NCBI GenBank assembly: GCA_945869245.1
Contig: CAMBOY010000123.1
Location: forward strand, 1-8,715
Source of the DNA: Hydrogenophaga intermedia
GTDB taxonomy: Bacteria; Pseudomonadota; Gammaproteobacteria; Burkholderiales; Burkholderiaceae_C
Direction of reading: 5' to 3'
Length of the DNA: 8,715 nucleotides
Numbering within the stretch: position 1 is the stretch's first letter; the number at the start of each line of letters is the position of its first letter. Positions 5,627-8,715 of the stretch are shown here, piece by piece. The translations under genes were made by a program, and so were the position numbers. A model generated the notes under the pieces. The model was given only the letters and a program-made list of their open reading frames with translations. It was not told the origin of the DNA and did not search any database.

Positions 5627-5632
5627 TAGAAT
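5627..5632 (+). promoter_or_regulatory. Candidate -10 box for dapA-bamC
   Basis: TAGAAT (one mismatch to TATAAT) lies 35 bases before the dapA ATG in the 83-bp gap after slyD. No good -35 is seen at 16-18 bp spacing. No intrinsic terminator is visible between slyD and this box, so read-through from darP-mogA-slyD is also possible. Confidence 0.4.
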
Positions 5633-5667
5633 GCCCGCTTGCCTTTGTCCTTTCGGAACCCGCTCTC

Positions 5668-6555
5668 ATGAAAACCATCACCGGCAGCATCGTGGCCCTG
5701 GTCACTCCCATGCAAGAAGACGGCAGTGTCGACTACGCCGCGCTGCGCAAACTGATCGACTGGCACATTGCCGAAGGCACCGACTGCATTGGTGTGGTCG
5801 GCACCACCGGTGAGTCGCCCACGGTGAACGTGGAAGAACACTGCGAAATCATCCGCGTGTCGGTGGAGCAAGCCTCCAAGCGCGTGCCCATCATGGCCGG
5901 CTGCGGTGCCAACTCCACCGCCGAGGCCATTGAACTGGCCAAGTTCGCGCGCGCCGTGGGCGCCGACTGCCAGCTGCAGGTGGTGCCCTACTACAACAAG
6001 CCCACACAAGAAGGCCAGTACCAGCACTTCAAGGCCATTGCCGAAGCCACTGGCGACCTGCCGGTGGTGCTCTACAACGTGCCCGGCCGCAGTGTGGCCG
6101 ACATGAGCGTGGAGACCGCGCTGCGCTTGGCGCAGGTGCCGGGTGTGGTGGGCATCAAGGAGGCCACCGGCAACATCGAACGCGCCCAATGGCTGATCCG
6201 CGAAGCGCCCGAGGGCTTTGCCATTTATTCGGGCGACGACCCCACGGCGGTGGCGCTGATGCTCTGTGGTGGCCACGGCAATGTGAGCGTGACCGCCAAC
6301 GTGGCGCCACGCCTGATGCACGAGCTGTGTGTGGCGGCACTGGCCGGCGACACGCGGGGTGCCATGACCATCCAGCGGCGCTTGATGCCGGTGCACAAGC
6401 ACCTGTTCTGCGAAGCCAACCCGATTCCCCTCAAGTGGGCCAAGGCCCGCATGGGCCTGTGCGGCGCCACCATGCGCCTGCCGCTGACCCCCCTGTCCAC
6501 CCACCTGGAGCCGGTGGTCGAAGGCGCCCTGCGCGAAGCTGGCCTGCTGGCCTGA
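5668..6555 (+). CDS. dapA: 4-hydroxy-tetrahydrodipicolinate synthase
   Basis: The protein has 295 residues (E. coli DapA 292). It condenses pyruvate with aspartate semialdehyde, the first committed step toward diaminopimelate and lysine, and works as a cytoplasmic tetramer. All expected active-site residues are present: T46 and T47 in GVVGTTGESPT, Y109 in VPYYNKPTQEG, Y136 and R141 in LYNVPGRSVAD, and the Schiff-base lysine K164 in VGIKEATGN. The C-terminal ANPIPLKWA motif (250-258) is also typical. The protein is full length with no disruption. The ATG at 5668 has CGGAA at 5655-5659, a modest ribosome binding site. It is followed 9 bases later by bamC, the same dapA-bamC order as in E. coli, so the two are almost certainly one transcription unit. 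Confidence 0.97.
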   Translation: MKTITGSIVALVTPMQEDGSVDYAALRKLIDWHIAEGTDCIGVVGTTGESPTVNVEEHCEIIRVSVEQASKRVPIMAGCGANSTAEAIELAKFARAVGADCQLQVVPYYNKPTQEGQYQHFKAIAEATGDLPVVLYNVPGRSVADMSVETALRLAQVPGVVGIKEATGNIERAQWLIREAPEGFAIYSGDDPTAVALMLCGGHGNVSVTANVAPRLMHELCVAALAGDTRGAMTIQRRLMPVHKHLFCEANPIPLKWAKARMGLCGATMRLPLTPLSTHLEPVVEGALREAGLLA

Positions 6556-6564
6556 AAGAACCTC

Positions 6565-7662
6565 ATGATGTCGAACCCACACGCCTCTAGCCTGCGCACC
6601 ACTGGCCGCTGGGCCTTGTCCGCACTGGCGTTTGCCGCCTTGGCGGGCTGCTCCGTACTCGAAGAAACCAAGGTGGACTACCAGTCCGCCCAACGCGGCA
6701 ACACCCAGGAAGTGCCACCCGACCTGACGCAGATTGCGCGCGACAGCCGCTTCGATGTAGGCACCGGTGCGGTCAGCGCCACCGGCTTTGAAGCTGGCCA
6801 GCAGCGCGCCGCCCAAACCCAGGCCGCCACCAACCAAGTGGGTGATGTGCGCATTGAGCGCGCCGGCAACCAACGCTGGCTGGTGATCAACCGCCCGCCC
6901 GAGGCGCTCTGGGACCCGCTGCGCCAGTTCTGGACCGACGCCGGCTTCAAACTGCAGGTCGACCAACCCGATCTGGGCATTCTGGAAACCGATTGGGCCG
7001 AGAACCGGGCCAACATTCCGCAAGACGTGATCCGCCGCACCCTGGGGCGGGTGTTCGACAGCCTGTACGACAGCGGCCAGCGAGACCGCTTTCGCACCCG
7101 GGTAGAACGCAATGCCCAGGGACAAACCGAAATCTTTATCAGCCACCGCCGCATGGAAGAGGTGTACACCTCACAGCGCAACGACAGCACGGTGTGGCAG
7201 CCGCGCCCCGCCAACGTGGAACTAGAAACCGAGTTTCTGCGCCGTCTGATGCTGCGTTTGGGCGCCACTGAGGCCCAAGTCCAAGCCGAGGTGAACCGGC
7301 CCGCCAACGCAGTGGCCAGCACCGCCAATGGCCTGCCCGTGGTGCAACTCAAAGACGACCTAGAACGCGCCTGGCGCCGCGTGGGCCTGGCGCTCGACCG
7401 CACCGGCTTCACGGTCGAAGACCGCGACCGTCCGCAGGGCGTGTACTTTGTGCGCTACGTCGAGCCCACGCTGGAAGAAAACAAGCCTGGCTTCTTTAGC
7501 CGGCTCACAGGTTCGGCCAGCAAGCCACCAGTCAAGCTGCGCATTGTGGTGGCCGGCAGCGCCAATGGCAGCGTGGTGTCGGTGTTGAATGAACAAGGTC
7601 AACCCGACGGCTCTGCCACGGCACAAAACATCGTCAAACTGCTGACCGAAGAGCTGCGCTGA
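6565..7662 (+). CDS. bamC: Outer membrane protein assembly factor BamC (NlpB), lipoprotein
   Basis: The protein has 365 residues (E. coli BamC 344). BamC is a lipoprotein of the BAM complex, which folds beta-barrel proteins into the outer membrane, and it binds BamD. The N-terminus has a signal peptide with basic residues R11 and R15, a hydrophobic core and lipobox LAGC, so the lipidated cysteine is C29. VDYQSAQRGNTQEVPPDLTQ (37-56) belongs to the extended N-terminal segment that contacts BamD in E. coli. Two helix-grip domains follow: one around 98-205 (WLVINRPPEALWDPLRQFW onward) and one around 255-365 (QLKDDLERAWRRVGLALD, then GVYFVRYVEP). The start may be the ATG at 6565 or at 6568 (adjacent ATGs); AAAGAA lies just upstream. 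It follows dapA by 9 bases and ends before a strong terminator. Confidence 0.93.
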   Translation: MMSNPHASSLRTTGRWALSALAFAALAGCSVLEETKVDYQSAQRGNTQEVPPDLTQIARDSRFDVGTGAVSATGFEAGQQRAAQTQAATNQVGDVRIERAGNQRWLVINRPPEALWDPLRQFWTDAGFKLQVDQPDLGILETDWAENRANIPQDVIRRTLGRVFDSLYDSGQRDRFRTRVERNAQGQTEIFISHRRMEEVYTSQRNDSTVWQPRPANVELETEFLRRLMLRLGATEAQVQAEVNRPANAVASTANGLPVVQLKDDLERAWRRVGLALDRTGFTVEDRDRPQGVYFVRYVEPTLEENKPGFFSRLTGSASKPPVKLRIVVAGSANGSVVSVLNEQGQPDGSATAQNIVKLLTEELR

Positions 7663-7669
7663 CGCTGCG

Positions 7670-7697
7670 CCCCATTGGCGTGCGAGCGCGAATGGGG
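7670..7697 (+). repeat. Inverted repeat in the bamC 3' region
   Basis: CCCCATT (7670-7676) pairs with AATGGGG (7691-7697), and GCG/CGC (7678-7680 with 7687-7689) extends the stem inside. It begins 8 bases after the bamC stop. It has no T-run, so it is not a terminator by itself; it may protect the 3' end of the message or mark an old repeat. Confidence 0.5.
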
Positions 7698-7733
7698 GCA
7701 GCCATGCGGTGCGATCACACGGTGCCGCCCAAT

Positions 7734-7763
7734 AAAAAAAGCCAGCTTGCGCTGGCTTTTTTG
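7734..7763. terminator. Bidirectional intrinsic terminator between bamC and the lipoprotein gene
   Basis: A near-perfect hairpin: an A-tract (7734-7740), GCCAGC (7741-7746), loop TTGC, GCTGGC (7751-7756), then TTTTTT (7757-7762). The A-tract gives a matching U-run on the other strand, so it can end both the dapA-bamC transcript and the convergent lipoprotein transcript. Confidence 0.93.
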
Positions 7764-7803
7764 TTGCTTGCCAGCGCCCGAAGGCCTGGCAAGACCGCAG
7801 CAA

Positions 7804-8079
7804 TTACTGCTTCTTTTCTTCGGCTGCGGGAGCGGCCGGTGCTGCAGCTGCGTCGGCAGCAGGAGCGGCTGCGGGTGCAGCAGCGGCGTCGGCGGCGGGG
7901 GCGGCCGGAGCTGCATCAGCGGCGGGAGCGGCAGGAGCTGCGTCGGCGGCGGGCGCTGCAGGAGCGGGTGCCGGCTCAGCGGCGGGAGCCGGAGCAGGTG
8001 CAGGGGCTTCTTCTTTTTTGCCGCAAGCGGTCAGAGCGAAAGCGGCCAGCAGGGAGGCGATCAGGAGCGAGTGTTTCAT
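7804..8079 (-). CDS. Small Ala/Pro-rich lipoprotein with internal repeats
   Basis: The protein has 91 residues and I do not recognise a named family. The start MKHSLLIASLLAAFALTACG is a lipoprotein signal peptide with lipobox LTAC and lipid-modified cysteine C19; G20-K21 follows the cysteine, with no Asp at +2, which favours outer-membrane sorting. The mature part is almost only Ala and Pro with single Asp or Glu residues and ends EEKKQ. Residues 41-49, 50-58, 59-67 and 71-79 are copies of a nine-residue unit AAPAADAA(P/A). Such low-complexity stretches are usually extended and could span periplasmic space or contact peptidoglycan, but this is speculation. The ATG at 8079-8077 is chosen because it begins the signal peptide; no Shine-Dalgarno is visible. 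A TATAAT box at 8194-8189 suggests a leader of about 100 nt and strong expression. It converges on bamC with a shared terminator. Confidence 0.8.
   Translation of the reverse strand: MKHSLLIASLLAAFALTACGKKEEAPAPAPAPAAEPAPAPAAPAADAAPAAPAADAAPAAPAADAAAAPAAAPAADAAAAPAAPAAEEKKQ
7843..7959 (-). repeat. Imperfect 27-bp coding tandem repeats in the lipoprotein gene
   Basis: Three adjacent 27-bp units (7933-7959, 7906-7932, 7879-7905) and a fourth after a 9-bp insert (7843-7869) encode the unit AAPAADAA(P/A). The units differ at synonymous and a few other positions. The array is GC-rich and would be prone to slippage, so its length may vary between strains. Confidence 0.75.
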
Positions 8080-8188
8080 GGTATTTGAGAAAAAGGTTTC
8101 AAAAAATGGCCACAAAGCGCAGCAGATGATCCGCAGTCCTCGATGGCGGTTCAGACGCCCTTGAAAAGAGGCACTGAACTGGGGCGTG
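8080..8188 (-). promoter_or_regulatory. Leader region of the lipoprotein gene
   Basis: About 100 bases lie between the probable transcription start near 8182 and the lipoprotein ATG. No ORF or Shine-Dalgarno is apparent; the bases just before the ATG read CTCAAATACC on the minus strand, after a T-rich patch (8091-8096). It may simply be an untranslated leader. No recognised riboswitch or RNA element is seen. Confidence 0.35.
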
Positions 8189-8194
8189 ATTATA
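8189..8194 (-). promoter_or_regulatory. -10 box (TATAAT) for the lipoprotein gene
   Basis: On the minus strand the sequence reads CCTATATAATCACG, giving a perfect TATAAT at 8194-8189. No good -35 is found at 16-18 bp spacing. It lies in the gap after the hydroxylase gene and points toward the lipoprotein gene, in an AT-richer patch than the surroundings. Confidence 0.55.
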
Positions 8195-8264
8195 TAGGGT
8201 TAACACGTATCGGGTATTCACCAGTTGCAGATTTTTACATGGGTAGCAATGGAATTGCCGCCAA

Positions 8265-8715
8265 TCAGGCAGCAATTGTATGAAGCCACCCGGCGCTGCA
8301 CCACTCGGCCAGCAGCTCCAGCGCGCCCTCGCTGGCTCTGGCCAGATCCTTGGCGCTGAGTTGCCGCTGGTTGGCCAAGCGCTGCATCAAGCGCGCGTCG
8401 GCGCCAGCGGCGCGAAAGCTCTCGCCGTTGATGTAGATGTGCCGCGCGTCGTAGAGCATGCGGCTGCGGGCATCGAGCACCACGCCCTGGCGCAGGTCGC
8501 TGCCGTCGCCCGTGGCGGCGAACCACACCGTGGGTTTCGGCTCGGTCATGACCTCGCCCAGGGCCGCCTGCAGCGAGTCTCGATCGGCCAGCAAGCGCTG
8601 CACGGCGTTTTGGGCAAAAGCCAACAAGCCATCGGGCAACTGTGCCGGCGTATCGGTGGCGGTCTGCTGGGGGTCGCGGTAGAGGGTTTCGTCCTCCATG
8701 TTCTCGGCCATGCGC
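8265..8715 (-). CDS. roxA: Ribosomal protein uL16 arginine 3-hydroxylase, C-terminal part (partial)
   Basis: The frame is open to the right edge (an Arg codon precedes the internal ATG at 8711), so only about the last 150 residues are present. They match the C-terminal half of RoxA/YcfD: YRDP...TPAQLPDGLLAF resembles the family's YYSDP...P..LP segment; EVMTEPKPTVWF corresponds to its short helix with xEP/SxPx; GVVLDARSRMLYD then HIYINGESFRA matches its winged-helix strand ending in a YANGE motif; and LAEWCSAGWLH matches the final LVNSGYW helix. RoxA is an iron and 2-oxoglutarate dependent JmjC-type oxygenase that hydroxylates an arginine of ribosomal protein uL16; the catalytic HxD...H cupin domain is outside the window. 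The stop is at 8267-8265. The call is by recalled sequence pattern, not search, but the agreement covers the whole segment. Confidence 0.82.
   Translation of the reverse strand, partial: RMAENMEDETLYRDPQQTATDTPAQLPDGLLAFAQNAVQRLLADRDSLQAALGEVMTEPKPTVWFAATGDGSDLRQGVVLDARSRMLYDARHIYINGESFRAAGADARLMQRLANQRQLSAKDLARASEGALELLAEWCSAGWLHTIAA

Noticed and set aside
5467..7146. Long minus-strand open frame (559 residues) across dapA and bamC.
   Set aside because: It is antisense to two well-identified genes, has His/Gly/Val-rich composition typical of high-GC shadow frames, and shows no domain.
7843..7959. Repeat array considered as a CRISPR or other non-coding repeat.
   Set aside because: The units are in frame, 27 bp long, contiguous without unique spacers, and encode a simple peptide repeat.
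7675..8129. Plus-strand frames opposite the lipoprotein, rich in Gly/Ser/Cys or Arg/Gln.
   Set aside because: Their repetitive composition comes from the antisense of the Ala/Pro repeats, and they run through the bidirectional terminator.
8255..8275. Inverted repeat TTGCCGCC/GGCAGCAA across the hydroxylase stop codon, considered as a terminator.
   Set aside because: The stem of 8 pairs includes a wobble and is not followed by a T-run on the minus strand, so an intrinsic terminator is not supported.

Overview
The window looks like chromosomal DNA from a Betaproteobacterium of the order Burkholderiales, most likely Comamonadaceae (a Hydrogenophaga/Acidovorax/Rhodoferax-like organism). The reasons are high GC, strong GC bias at third codon positions, a short 70-residue bS21 ending MQLPKKLY, and betaproteobacterial-type DarP, PmbA and BamC proteins. 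No search could be run, so the family assignment rests on protein character alone.

Left edge (1 to about 540): accessory DNA. An IS256-family insertion sequence enters from the left on the minus strand; only the first 25 codons of its transposase and one terminal inverted repeat are visible. It has inserted into the 36th codon of a gene whose N-terminus resembles VbhT-type Fic toxins (AMP transferases). The antitoxin gene overlaps the toxin start, appears intact, and carries the SxxxEG inhibitory motif of VbhA-type Fic antitoxins. This is therefore a Fic toxin-antitoxin module whose toxin was broken by an IS, leaving an orphan antitoxin.

545-942: rpsU (ribosomal protein bS21) with a TATAAT promoter, a leader of about 120 nt that can fold into mutually exclusive hairpins, and a strong intrinsic terminator. 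yqeY (GatB/YqeY domain protein) follows at 982-1428. Facing it on the minus strand is a two-gene unit, pmbA (TldE, peptide maturation protease partner) followed by a ten-helix EamA/DMT transporter.

3841-5584: divergent from pmbA is a plus-strand run of darP (yjgA, 50S assembly), mogA (molybdopterin adenylyltransferase, 8 bp overlap with darP) and a SlyD-like FKBP prolyl isomerase with a short His-rich tail. dapA (lysine/diaminopimelate synthesis) and bamC (outer-membrane BAM complex lipoprotein) follow as a tight pair with a likely promoter before dapA. The pair ends at a near-perfect terminator with A and T tracts that can work in both directions.

7804-8715: minus strand. A small Ala/Pro-rich lipoprotein with 27-bp internal repeats is preceded by a TATAAT box and a leader of about 100 nt. 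The C-terminal part of a RoxA/YcfD-type ribosomal protein uL16 arginine hydroxylase then runs off the right edge.

Most of the window is ordinary housekeeping DNA, with several genes touching the ribosome (bS21, DarP, RoxA). The parts worth a second look are the IS-broken VbhA/Fic module and the structured rpsU leader.
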